Shown: positions 26,947-34,353 of the stretch, in pieces
How positions within the stretch are numbered: the first letter of the stretch is position 1
How the letters are laid out: each line of letters opens with the position of its first letter
From: Kiritimatiellia bacterium
GTDB taxonomy: Bacteria > Verrucomicrobiota > Kiritimatiellia > RFP12 > UBA1067
Length of the DNA: 49,291 nucleotides
Direction: 5' to 3'
Assembly: GCA_017405115.1 (NCBI GenBank)
Contig: JAFRBA010000112.1
Coordinates: forward strand, 1 to 49,291
Translations under genes and position numbers: made by a program
The notes under the pieces: model-generated
Told to the model about the DNA's origin: nothing
The model's input: only the letters and a program-made list of their open reading frames with translations
The model's database searches: none

Positions 26947-26956
26947 ATGGTATAAT
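26947..26956 (+). promoter_or_regulatory. Acyltransferase promoter, extended -10
   Basis: ATGG-TATAAT with the -10 at 26951-26956. The ATG at 26972 is 15 nt later, so the leader would be under 10 nt with no ribosome-binding site. Confidence 0.6.
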
Positions 26957-26971
26957 GAGAGTCGACAAAAC

Positions 26972-28078
26972 ATGAAGGACGGGAGAATAGTCTTTCTGGA
27001 CTGGATGCGGGTTGCCGCCTGCTTCATGGTGATGGCTATACACTCCGCCGAGCCATTCTACCTTGGCGGCGCGGAGCCCAACGTCACGCACATCGCGAGT
27101 GGCTGGGACATGTTGTGCATCACGGTGACGGAGTGCATCTGCCGCTGCTGCGTACCGCTCTTCGCGATGGCGTCCGCCTACCTGCTCTTTCCGTTGAACA
27201 AACCGACCGGTGAATTCTTCCGTCGTCGGCTTGTCCGTGTCGTCGTTCCGTTCGTTGTATGGGCGGTTCCCTACGTCGCGTTCCTCGGTGGCGGCGGCAG
27301 TTCGTGGGGCAAGCTGTTCTTCAACTTCCCGGACGAGGGCGGACACCTCTGGTTCGTTCCGATGCTCGTCGGGCTCTACATCCTCATGCCGATCCTTTCC
27401 CCGTGGGCAGAGAAGGTGAGCGCACGCGAGCTGAGGGGATGGATATTCATCTGGCTGGCGACGACGCTCTTTCCGTTCTTGCGCCAGATGTGGGGACACT
27501 TCTTTGGCGAACCGCCGTTTGGCAGTGTGCCGTACCTTTTCGGCGAGTGCCCCTGGAACCATTTCGGTGCATTCCACTATGTGAGCGGATTCATTGGCTA
27601 CATGCTGTTGGGCCTCTGGTTCCGGCGGTTTGCGCCGGAGCGCGGATGGGCGGCGACGTTGCGCCTTGCGGTTCCCATGTGGCTCGTCGGCGCGGCGATC
27701 ATGGGGATTCCGTTTTTCCTCTTCGTCGACAAGTTCCCGTTCTCCGCACCATACTCGACCGCAGTCGTGATGGAGACGAGCATCGAGTACTGCTCGTTCG
27801 GCGTTGCGCTCACGACATTTGCGGCGTTCACGGTCTTCAGGAAGCTGAACTTCGGCGGATGGTTCTACCAGAAGGTGGTGCGCCCCGTTTCCGAGGCGTC
27901 GTACGGGATGTACCTCATGCACATGTTCATTCTCGCCGCCGTGTTCGCGAAGTTGAGCCCGCATCTCCCGACCCCGCTTGCGATTCTCGCGACTGCCGCC
28001 GTGTCATTTGCCTGTTCGTCGGTCGTGGCAATCCTGCTGCGTCGCATCCCCGTCGTCGGCAAATTGATCTGTGGTTGA
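26972..28078 (+). CDS. Membrane acyltransferase (OafA/WecH-like, acyltransferase 3)
   Basis: 368 residues with about ten hydrophobic segments. The family start motif is IVFLDWMRVAACFMVMAIH with the conserved His, followed by the CRCCVPLFAMASAYLL helix and LWFVPMLVGLYILMP. Such proteins transfer acetyl or succinyl groups to surface glycans from the inner membrane. Divergent from the ribokinase remnant with an own promoter, and likely monocistronic because a separate promoter lies before the next gene. Confidence 0.88.
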   Translation: MKDGRIVFLDWMRVAACFMVMAIHSAEPFYLGGAEPNVTHIASGWDMLCITVTECICRCCVPLFAMASAYLLFPLNKPTGEFFRRRLVRVVVPFVVWAVPYVAFLGGGGSSWGKLFFNFPDEGGHLWFVPMLVGLYILMPILSPWAEKVSARELRGWIFIWLATTLFPFLRQMWGHFFGEPPFGSVPYLFGECPWNHFGAFHYVSGFIGYMLLGLWFRRFAPERGWAATLRLAVPMWLVGAAIMGIPFFLFVDKFPFSAPYSTAVVMETSIEYCSFGVALTTFAAFTVFRKLNFGGWFYQKVVRPVSEASYGMYLMHMFILAAVFAKLSPHLPTPLAILATAAVSFACSSVVAILLRRIPVVGKLICG

Positions 28079-28138
28079 GGGCACGACAAATGAGCTACTG
28101 CAGTGACGGATTCAATAGGCAATGAACTACTGATGGCA

Positions 28139-28167
28139 TTGACTTTTGGCAATAAAAAGTGTACACT
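28139..28167 (+). promoter_or_regulatory. Promoter of the AbiE-like operon
   Basis: -35 TTGACT at 28139-28144, a 17-nt spacer, -10 TACACT at 28162-28167. Its position shows the start codon must be downstream, at ATG 28193, not at the further-upstream ATG. Confidence 0.65.
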
Positions 28168-28192
28168 TTTACTTGTCAAAACAAACCAGAAG

Positions 28193-29155
28193 ATGAAAGA
28201 CGCAATCATACAATACCTATCTGAGGGCTTCGGCAGAGTTGAGGGAGGCGAATACATCAAGCTCCCCCGCTCCATGCCGTTGGTGGTCACCTCCGGCTAC
28301 AAGTTCTGCAAGTGCAGGGTTCTTGGATCCGAGTGCGTGCTTGCCATGGCCGCAGAAAACGCCGTACACACGCCGAGGCGCGTCCAGAAACAGCTCGCGC
28401 TTGTGGAAGCGGAGATGAAGATGCCGGTCGTGTTCGCGACTCGGCGGCTGCAACCGCACGACAAGGCCCGCTATGTCGCCCTGCGCGTCCCGCTTGTTGT
28501 TCCCGGCAAGGTGGCGTACCTCCCGTTCGCTGGGGCGATGCAGGACACGTCCCGCCGCGATTTCGTAGTCAACAGTTCGACATTCTCCGCTGTTGCGCAG
28601 CAGGTCGTACTTGCATTCCTAGAACATCGCCTCGCCGCACCCGTCTGTGCAAAGGAGGCGGCAGAACTGCTGGGCTATTCGACTCCGGCCGCCCAGAACG
28701 CATTTCGGGAGCTTGAGTATTTCGGCATCGGGGAAAGGGTCAGGCGCAAGTCGTCGCGCGCATTTGAGTTCGTGTTTTCGGAGTCTGGGCGCAGGCTGTG
28801 GGAGAAAACCAGGCCGTTTCTGGTGTCGCCCGTCCGCAAGGTCGTTGGGCTTGCCGAACGCCCACAGGAGGGATGCGTCGTCGCTGGTGTTGACGCACTG
28901 GCGGCACTTGGACGGCTCAACGGCCAGCCACCGACGGTATTCGCAACCGCCTTCGACAGGTTCGCCAAACGTGGCTTCGACATCGTTTCCGTCTTTGGCG
29001 CGCCGTATCTACTTCAGTTGTGGTCATACGCGCCCCAGCGTCTTGGCGGCGACAGAGGGATAGACGTACTCTCCCTTGTCCTCTCGCTTGGCGATGAGCG
29101 CGACGACCGCGTACAGATTGAGATCGACAGGATATTGGAGGAGTTCAAATGGTAA
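28193..29155 (+). CDS. AbiEi-like antitoxin (type IV toxin-antitoxin)
   Basis: 320 residues from ATG 28193, chosen because the promoter lies just upstream. Winged-helix-like segment in the middle (KEAAELLGYSTPAAQNAFRELEYFGIGE), then a C-terminal domain that precedes the next gene. The stop overlaps the start of the nucleotidyltransferase gene (ATGGTAA), the normal arrangement of AbiEi with the AbiEii toxin. The usual N-terminal antitoxin wing is not obvious, so the family call rests on the HTH and context. Confidence 0.6.
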   Translation: MKDAIIQYLSEGFGRVEGGEYIKLPRSMPLVVTSGYKFCKCRVLGSECVLAMAAENAVHTPRRVQKQLALVEAEMKMPVVFATRRLQPHDKARYVALRVPLVVPGKVAYLPFAGAMQDTSRRDFVVNSSTFSAVAQQVVLAFLEHRLAAPVCAKEAAELLGYSTPAAQNAFRELEYFGIGERVRRKSSRAFEFVFSESGRRLWEKTRPFLVSPVRKVVGLAERPQEGCVVAGVDALAALGRLNGQPPTVFATAFDRFAKRGFDIVSVFGAPYLLQLWSYAPQRLGGDRGIDVLSLVLSLGDERDDRVQIEIDRILEEFKW

Positions 29156-29498
29156 GAGGGCTGGACATATTCAGGGATTTCTTCGCCGATTACCGCGACT
29201 GTTATGTCCTGATTGGCGGGAGCGCCTGCGACGTGTACTTCACCGATCAGGAGATTCCATTCCGGGTGACACCCACGCCTACGGAAAAGACATCAGCAAG
29301 CACAAGAACGACATTGCGCGAATCGTCGCCACAATCCCAGTTCGCGACTACGCCCTGCCGGAGGCGATTAAAACGAAGATGCGCGAGTTCATGGCGCGGT
29401 ATGCAGATGCCGATATTGATGTGTCCGCCTTGGGCGTTCCGCTGAATGCCGTCGATATCAAGCAACGGCTTGCGGAGTGCCTGGGGCTGTCTATGTAA
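29149..29498 (+). pseudogene. AbiEii-like nucleotidyltransferase, internal deletion
   Basis: The frame from 29149 encodes a family-typical start (IFRDFFADYRDCYVLIGGSACD, close to the GG/GS nucleotidyltransferase motif) up to EIPFR near 29268. The remainder, in another frame (about 29270-29498), encodes the typical C-terminal end (DISKHKNDIARIVATI). About 150 codons carrying the catalytic carboxylates are gone. The toxin is therefore dead while its partner gene is intact. Confidence 0.75.
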
Positions 29499-29552
29499 AT
29501 GGATGGTCATGGCTGCCTGGTAGTGTAACAAGAAAATGAAAGGAAAACCAAG

Positions 29553-30089
29553 ATGAAGAAAGTACTGATAATCTCATCTTCGCCGCGCAAGGGCGGCAAT
29601 TCCGACATCCTCTGCGACGAGTTCGCGGCAGGAGCGAAGGAGGCGGGGAGCACGGTCGAAAAAGTGCGCATCGCTGACAAAAAGATCGGCTACTGCACCG
29701 GTTGCTACGTCTGCCAGAAGACGGGTAAGTGCGCGATCAAGGACGACGCGAAGAAGGTCATTGACAAGATGATGGCGGCAGATGTAATCGTTCTTGCGTC
29801 GCCCGTTTACTTCTATTCAATCTCGGCGCAGCTGAAGGCGCTCATTGACCGCACAGTCGTGGTCTATCCGAAACTCACGAACAAGAAGTTCTACTACATC
29901 CTCACGATGGCGGACACGAACCGCAAGATGTTCGACGGCGTTCTCGCGGCGATGCGCGGTTTCCTCGCCTGCTGCGAGGACAGCAAGGAGTGCGGCATGG
30001 TCTGCGCTTCCGGCGTGTACGAGAAAGGCACGGTCAAGGGCACGAAGTTCATGTCCGCAGCGCGCAAGCTTGGAATGAAAGTGAAGTAA
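29553..30089 (+). CDS. Flavodoxin-fold NAD(P)H-dependent FMN reductase / iron-sulfur flavoprotein-like
   Basis: 178 residues. FMN phosphate-binding loop SSSPRKGGNSD near residue 8, Cys cluster CTGCYVCQKTGKC (about 48-60) of iron-sulfur flavoprotein relatives, and ASPVYFYSISAQLKALIDR. Cytoplasmic electron-transfer or quinone/nitro-reductase role. Good AAAGGAAAA ribosome-binding site. The following gene, 30 nt on, is a paralogue. Confidence 0.88.
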   Translation: MKKVLIISSSPRKGGNSDILCDEFAAGAKEAGSTVEKVRIADKKIGYCTGCYVCQKTGKCAIKDDAKKVIDKMMAADVIVLASPVYFYSISAQLKALIDRTVVVYPKLTNKKFYYILTMADTNRKMFDGVLAAMRGFLACCEDSKECGMVCASGVYEKGTVKGTKFMSAARKLGMKVK

Positions 30090-30119
30090 CGGCAAGATTC
30101 CGCACGAAAGGAAAGCAAG

Positions 30120-30803
30120 ATGATCGACAACAAGCCATTTGCGATGTTCTTCAACGCCAGCCCGCGCAAAGGCTGGAACACGCACAAGATGCTGGAGGCG
30201 GCCAAGGCCGGAGCGGAAGAGGCGGGAGCCATCGCCGAACTCGTGAACCTCTACGACATTAAATTCCCCGGCTGCAAGAGCTGTTTCGCCTGCAAGCTCA
30301 AGAACGCCAAGACGAACGGCGTGTGCGCCATTCGCGACGAGTTGCGCCCGATCCTCGAACGGGCGCGACAGGCCGATGTGCTTGTTCTCGGCTCGCCAAT
30401 CTACTTCAGCTACCCGACGGGCGTTTACCGCGCCTTTCTGGAGCGGTTGGCGTTCCCGGTGTACAGCTACCGCTACGAGGACGGCAAGCCGTGCGTTTGC
30501 CGCGACAAGGTGATTGAGACGGCGAACATCTTCACGATGAACTGTCCGAAGGACTGGATGGAGAAGTTCAACTATCCCGCGCTTCTCGAATCGAACACGC
30601 AGACGCTTGAAACCGTGTTCGGCGCATCGGAGACGCTCTACTCGTGCGACACCTACCAGTTCGTCGACTACTCACGCTACGACATGAACCTCTTTGACGA
30701 GGCGGCGAAACGCGCCCACCGCGATTCGCAGTTCCCCATCGACCTTGCCAACGTCCGCGCCCTCGGCAAACGGCTTGTCGACAAGGCATGGACGCACATT
30801 TAA
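30120..30803 (+). CDS. Flavodoxin-fold NAD(P)H-dependent reductase, paralogue
   Basis: 227 residues. NASPRKGWNTHKM loop, Cys cluster CKSCFACKLKNAK and GSPIYFSYPTGVYRAFLERL. Same family as the gene at 29553 but with a longer C-terminal part. The pair is likely one operon (gap 30 nt, AAAGGAAAG ribosome-binding site). Confidence 0.87.
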   Translation: MIDNKPFAMFFNASPRKGWNTHKMLEAAKAGAEEAGAIAELVNLYDIKFPGCKSCFACKLKNAKTNGVCAIRDELRPILERARQADVLVLGSPIYFSYPTGVYRAFLERLAFPVYSYRYEDGKPCVCRDKVIETANIFTMNCPKDWMEKFNYPALLESNTQTLETVFGASETLYSCDTYQFVDYSRYDMNLFDEAAKRAHRDSQFPIDLANVRALGKRLVDKAWTHI

Positions 30804-30918
30804 CGAGTCCTTTTTCGCGAATATAGTATCTTCGTGTCCATGAAAAGCCATGGAAGCGATAAAGAAAGCGCATAGAAAGTAATAAAGAAAACGGCATGCA
30901 TAAATCAATAAATCCATA

Positions 30919-30947
30919 TTGATGCGCCGAAGCAAATATGATATAAT
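30919..30947 (+). promoter_or_regulatory. VapBC promoter, leaderless
   Basis: -35 TTGATG at 30919-30924, a 17-nt spacer, -10 TATAAT at 30942-30947, then seven bases to ATG 30955, so the mRNA should be leaderless. Confidence 0.7.
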
Positions 30948-30954
30948 TCGCGCC

Positions 30955-31218
30955 ATGAGAACAACTTTAGACATCCCGGATACGATGTATCGACGCATTA
31001 AAACGCGGACGGCTCAGGAGGGCAGTACCGTCCGCGCCATTACGCTGGTTCTTTACTCGCAGTGGCTTGGCGACGAGCCGCGCACCGAGGCCACACGGCA
31101 GCCAAGGAGTAGGAGACCAAAGACTCCATCATGGTTTGGAAGCGTCAAGGTCGATCCGAATCTTCCGCACGATATGGCCTCCATTCGTGAAAGCATCGCC
31201 CGTCGTCACGGAGAATAA
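30955..31218 (+). CDS. Ribbon-helix-helix antitoxin (VapB-like)
   Basis: 87 residues. The N-terminal beta strand plus two helices (RTTLDIPDTMYRRIKTRTAQEG) match ribbon-helix-helix antitoxins, with a basic tail (QPRSRRPKTP). It would bind the operon promoter and neutralise the PIN toxin that starts 4 nt downstream. Confidence 0.75.
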   Translation: MRTTLDIPDTMYRRIKTRTAQEGSTVRAITLVLYSQWLGDEPRTEATRQPRSRRPKTPSWFGSVKVDPNLPHDMASIRESIARRHGE

Positions 31219-31221
31219 GCC

Positions 31222-31620
31222 ATGACATTTGGATTGGACACATCCGTTGTGCTGCGGCTTTTAACTGGGCAGCCGCAGGAGCTTGCAGCTCGTGCACTTG
31301 CTCGTTATCAGGAGGGAATTACGAATGGGGATTCCTTTTATGTGAGTGATATTGTTGCGTCCGAGACTTACTATGCGATTCAGCATCATTACGGCAAGAC
31401 CAAGGAAGAGGCACTGTCGGCGCTAAAGGGATTCTCGTCCGGAGAAGGGATTTCATTTTCGCAGAATTTCGCCGCGTCGATCAACACGTCGGATATCCAT
31501 AAGGCGAATCCTGGATTTGTCGATCGGATGCTTGTTTCCGGCTACAGGGAACAGGGGCAAATCACTCTTTCGTGTGAAAAGTCGTTCAGACGCCTCGCGG
31601 ATACAGAGGTGATTTCGTAA
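31222..31620 (+). CDS. PIN-domain toxin (VapC-like)
   Basis: 132 residues. Acidic PIN residues visible: D6 in FGLDTSVVL, Glu in IVASETYYAI, Asp in NPGFVDRML and a late Cys/Ser block. PIN toxins cleave RNA, often tRNA. Paired with the antitoxin upstream. Confidence 0.82.
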   Translation: MTFGLDTSVVLRLLTGQPQELAARALARYQEGITNGDSFYVSDIVASETYYAIQHHYGKTKEEALSALKGFSSGEGISFSQNFAASINTSDIHKANPGFVDRMLVSGYREQGQITLSCEKSFRRLADTEVIS

Positions 31621-31639
31621 GGAAGGATGCTGATGACAG

Positions 31640-32132
31640 TCAGGTGAGGCTATGACAGCGGCCATTGGCGCGGTGGGGGCAGTCGGACTTATTCGCTCCG
31701 CCTGAACCGAGGCAGCGGTAGCAGATCTCGTTTTCGAGCGGTGCGCCGGCGAAGTAGTCGTCAAGGTTCTTGAGCGTTGTCGTGGCGATGTTGGCAAGTG
31801 CCTCGTGCGTCAGGAACGCCTGGTGTGAGGTGACGATCACGTTGGGGAGCGAGACGAGCAGCGACAGCGTCTTGTTCTGCCGCGTCACGTCCGAACGATC
31901 CTCGTAGAACCATTCGCTTTCCTCTTCGTACTCATCCGGTCCGGCCGCCCCGACCGTACCATCGCGCAATGCCGCCGCACCCCGCATAGCGCCTGCTTCG
32001 CAGCTCGGCCTACGGCCTCGGGGGATATATCAGCCGCGTCTCGAAGTAGCGGATGTCGTACCGTCCGTTGTTCTGCCGCTCGAACGACTCCTTGTCATAC
32101 GGCTTCGTGTCGAAAAAAGCAATCGTCTTCAT
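31640..32132 (-). pseudogene. ldhA: D-lactate dehydrogenase remnant (internal deletion)
   Basis: The start (MKTIAFFDTKPYDKESFE at 32132-32079) and the end (EWFYEDRSD, LPNVIVTSHQAFLTHEAL at about 31925-31800) are those of NAD-dependent D-lactate dehydrogenase. The middle, with the NAD-binding fold and catalytic Arg, Glu and His, is absent. A 53-nt hairpin element (31976-32028) sits at the junction and recurs at 33760-33811. The C-terminal fragment is longer than usual, with a Cys-rich tail. The promoter is still present. Confidence 0.8.
31976..32028. repeat. Dispersed double-hairpin element at the ldhA deletion
   Basis: Bounded by CGCACCCC and GGGGGATAT. Inside are the small hairpins TGC-TTC-GCA and GGCC-TAC-GGCC. 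The copy at 33760-33811 has the same ends and the same layout with different stem sequences. Confidence 0.65.
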
Positions 32133-32172
32133 TTCCATTAGGCTCAACCTTTCTTCTCTGTTGGCGGCACGT

Positions 32173-32181
32173 ATTATACCA
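32173..32181 (-). promoter_or_regulatory. Promoter of the ldhA remnant
   Basis: Minus strand TGG-TATAAT, -10 at 32178-32173, about 35 nt before the start codon; AAAGG ribosome-binding site. Confidence 0.6.
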
Positions 32182-32246
32182 TTTCCGTTTGTGGAAATAT
32201 GTTGGCACGGCAACATTCCGGCGATTTTGTTCTTGCCGCGCCAGTA

Positions 32247-32275
32247 TTGACTTTTGAGGCCGAAAATGTGATAAT
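32247..32275 (+). promoter_or_regulatory. Promoter of the DUF3791/DUF3990 module
   Basis: -35 TTGACT at 32247-32252, a 17-nt spacer, -10 GATAAT at 32270-32275. Confidence 0.65.
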
Positions 32276-32337
32276 GTTAACCACATTTCGATAGGGGTAT
32301 TGTGCCCTCAAACGGAGAGTAAAGGAAATTATAGCCA

Positions 32338-32586
32338 ATGGCAGTAGTAGAGCTAAATGATGTAAGCGTGAAAGATGACGAGAAGATCGTCACCTTCGTT
32401 GCGTTTTGCATTGAATGCTACAAGACAATCCACGGCATCAGCGGACACGAAGTGGCTGACCTGTTCCGCAAGTATGGTGTCGAGAAGTACCTTTACGAGG
32501 AATACGATATTCTGCACTCCTTTGGCGAGAGACAGATAGTGGCTTACATTGACGAGTTCATATCTGTCAGAAAGGAGCCTGCATGA
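32338..32586 (+). CDS. DUF3791 protein, probable antitoxin-side partner
   Basis: 82 residues. Matches the small DUF3791 family (FVAFCIECYKTIHGISGHEV, YLYEEYDILHSFGERQIV). Its stop overlaps the start of the DUF3990 gene (ATGA), so the two are translationally coupled. Function unproven; the family regularly occurs next to DUF3990 genes. Confidence 0.75.
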   Translation: MAVVELNDVSVKDDEKIVTFVAFCIECYKTIHGISGHEVADLFRKYGVEKYLYEEYDILHSFGERQIVAYIDEFISVRKEPA

Positions 32587-33077
32587 AAGTGTATCATGGT
32601 GGGTTGGAAGAAGTTCGAAGCCCTGAAATCCGACGAGGAACAAATGTCGGTGATTTTGGGATAGGTTTTTATGTCACTAGTTCCTTTGAACAGGCTTGCC
32701 GTTTTGTGAAGACAAAGGGAAACCGTCTAAATAAGGACAAGGGTGTTGTTTCCATCTACGAGCTAGACGAGCGCCTGTTTGGCAGTCAATTCAGTGGGAA
32801 GACATTTGAAAGCCCGACTCGTGAATGGGCGAATTTCGTCTCTGCGAACCGCAAGCGACCAAGTTTCAGTCACGACTTTGACTATGTAAGAGGTCCTGTA
32901 GCGAATGATCAGGTCTATACGTCGCTTACGCTCTACGAGGGGGGCATCATCTCGTTTGAGATGCTCATTGAGCGGCTGAAGACCCGTCGGCTTTTCGATC
33001 AGATACTATTCCACACGGAAGAGGCACTGGCCTGTCTTGCATTTCAAGGGAGCGAGGAGGTTGTATGGCAGAAATAA
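32583..33077 (+). CDS. DUF3990 protein, ADP-ribosyltransferase-like toxin candidate
   Basis: 164 residues. N-terminal KVYHGGLEEV supplies the conserved His-Gly, and GDFGIGFYVTSSFEQA resembles the second NAD-binding motif of ADP-ribosyltransferase folds. Likely modifies a host or phage target using NAD; no target can be inferred. Overlaps the next small gene by 13 nt, a tight three-gene operon. Confidence 0.75.
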   Translation: MKVYHGGLEEVRSPEIRRGTNVGDFGIGFYVTSSFEQACRFVKTKGNRLNKDKGVVSIYELDERLFGSQFSGKTFESPTREWANFVSANRKRPSFSHDFDYVRGPVANDQVYTSLTLYEGGIISFEMLIERLKTRRLFDQILFHTEEALACLAFQGSEEVVWQK

Positions 33078-33280
33078 ACCAGTCAAACGTCTATATGCTC
33101 CTGCACTGGAAAGTCGCGGGGCTTGCGCGGCTTTGGGCGAAGGATCTTGGCGTCTCGACGCTTGAGGCGATGATGCGCTTCTACGATACGCCATTCTATG
33201 CGAAGCTGGAGGACGAGTCCACGAAACTTTGGACTTGCAGCCCCCAGCAGCTCTACTACCTTTTCCGCAACGCGGCATAA
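33065..33280 (+). CDS. Small DUF3791-like partner protein
   Basis: 71 residues. The pattern STLEAMMRFYDTPFYAKL followed by KLWTCSPQQLYYLF resembles a small protein family found with DUF3990. A decayed relative lies at complement 41146-41310. Probable second antitoxin or adaptor of the module; this is an inference from the tight overlap. Confidence 0.65.
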   Translation: MAEINQSNVYMLLHWKVAGLARLWAKDLGVSTLEAMMRFYDTPFYAKLEDESTKLWTCSPQQLYYLFRNAA

Positions 33281-33283
33281 TCT

Positions 33284-33514
33284 TCAACAATTGATTATCC
33301 GCCCGTCGAGCGAAATTGTCACGACATACCGCTCGATAGGCAGGGACTTGCCGACTCCCTCTGCGTCGAGCGCAGCGCTCTCTCCGACGAAATTAGCCGA
33401 CTGTGCAGGGCTGGGGTCATATCCTCGCGCAAGTCTCATTTCACGCTTCTCAAGCCATAGCACACAAACAGAACGGATGGCAAGCCCACAGGAAAACCGT
33501 AATTCTTGCCCCAC
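33284..33514 (-). CDS. Unrecognised short open frame
   Basis: 76 codons. The last 50 look protein-like (SLPIERYVVTISLDGRIINC end). It begins inside the left 10-bp direct repeat of the neighbouring element, so it may be the 3' part of a gene cut by that insertion. No family recognised. Confidence 0.25.
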   Translation of the reverse strand: MGQELRFSCGLAIRSVCVLWLEKREMRLARGYDPSPAQSANFVGESAALDAEGVGKSLPIERYVVTISLDGRIINC

Positions 33515-33974
33515 CTGGAATATCCCCAGTTTCCAGACGGCAGTGCAGATAACACCCCTGAGAACATTGGCAGATCCTCATGTTCGGGCTCTTCGGCAAG
33601 TGAAATGGCCGTTTCATGAACTCCGACGGCTGGCAAAGGGGCGCCACTAACGCGGCGCCTTGAGCTCCGCGTCTTTCAGCCGCAGATGTTAGTCTGCCAC
33701 TCGGTGTCTGGCGCTCGGCTGGGAATCGTGGAGCTGGTGCCGTAGTGGGGATTCGCCCGCGCACCCCTGCTAGCGCATCCGCTTCGCGGACAGCCTTCGG
33801 CTGGGGGATATGAAGGCGTCGGGTTGGCCGAGGGCAACGCCCGAGCCGCGAAGCGGGTGCAAGAGCCCGCACGGAGGCTGTTTGCCTGCCGTCGGAGTTG
33901 TTTCTCAAATGCGCAAGGCTCTCCAGCGGCGCGACAGCGTTTTCCAAAGGTGGGGATATTCCAGCTTGCCCCAC
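33505..33974. mobile_element. MITE-like element with target-site duplication
   Basis: Perfect 14-bp terminal inverted repeats CTGGAATATCCCCA (33515-33528) and TGGGGATATTCCAG (33951-33964), flanked directly by the 10-bp direct repeat CTTGCCCCAC (33505-33514 and 33965-33974). The element is 450 bp with no transposase. A second inverted pair inside (33619-33637 and 33881-33899, 18 of 19 matched) and a double-hairpin element (33760-33811) add structure. The right end lies 4 bp before the csoR -35 box. Confidence 0.75.
33760..33811. repeat. Dispersed double-hairpin element inside the MITE
   Basis: Bounded by CGCACCCC and GGGGGATAT as at 31976-32028. Stems CCGC-TTC-GCGG and CAGCC-TTC-GGCTG. Confidence 0.65.
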
Positions 33975-33977
33975 GGC

Positions 33978-34006
33978 TTGTATACCCTACAGGGGTATGG
34001 TATAAT
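33978..34006 (+). promoter_or_regulatory. csoR promoter with CsoR-type operator
   Basis: -35 TTGTAT at 33978-33983, a 17-nt spacer, TGG-TATAAT with the -10 at 34001-34006. The spacer holds the inverted repeat ATACCCTACAGGGGTAT (33982-33998), which closely resembles the known B. subtilis CsoR operator at the copZA promoter. CsoR bound here would block RNA polymerase. Confidence 0.8.
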
Positions 34007-34037
34007 ATACGTCCAGTTCCATAAGGAAAAGTAGGCA

Positions 34038-34316
34038 ATGAGAAAGTGCATTGAAGACGTGACGTCTCTTCAGCTGCGGCTGAAGAAGATTATCGGGCAG
34101 CTGACAGGCGTCCAGAAGATGCTTGCGGAGGACGTCCCTTGCGAGGACATCCTCACGCAGCTTAACGCGGCAAACGGGGCGCTCCACCGCCTGTCGTTCA
34201 TTGTCCTCGACGGACATCTTCGCCATTGCGTACGCGAGGGCATAGAAAAAGGGAACGCCGACGAGACGATAGAATCGTTCGCCGAGGCGCTGGAAAGCTT
34301 CTCGAAGATGGCATAG
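34038..34316 (+). CDS. csoR: CsoR/RcnR-family metal-sensing repressor
   Basis: 92 residues, all-helical. Metal ligands C35, H60 and C64 have the exact spacing of copper-sensing CsoR (Cys-x24-His-x3-Cys), which favours Cu(I) over nickel or formaldehyde sensing. Other family marks: RLKKIIGQLTGVQKML. It likely represses its own promoter, whose spacer holds a CsoR-type operator, and releases it when copper binds. Precedes a SO_0444-type metal permease by 37 nt. Confidence 0.9.
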   Translation: MRKCIEDVTSLQLRLKKIIGQLTGVQKMLAEDVPCEDILTQLNAANGALHRLSFIVLDGHLRHCVREGIEKGNADETIESFAEALESFSKMA

Positions 34317-34320
34317 GCAA

Positions 34321-34353
34321 GCCATCTCCAACTACCATCTACCAACTACCACA
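34321..34353 (+). repeat. CCAACTACCATCTACC word repeat before the permease
   Basis: Three imperfect units of CATCTCCAACTAC fill the gap between csoR and the permease. No ribosome-binding site is visible, so translation of the permease may depend on coupling. Confidence 0.6.

Larger units (their letters stand above)
33281..34037. other. Gene-poor region with a MITE-like insertion
   Basis: 757 nt without a convincing gene. A minus-strand frame (33284-33514) encodes a plausible 76-residue tail (LARGYDPSPAQSANFVGES, SLPIERYVVTISLDGR) but I do not recognise it. The rest is the MITE-like element at 33515-33964 and then the csoR promoter. Confidence 0.5.

Noticed and set aside
33515..33964. tRNA or T-box-like structure within the MITE (GGGGATTCGCCC stretch)
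   Set aside because: No acceptor stem or anticodon arm could be built around it.
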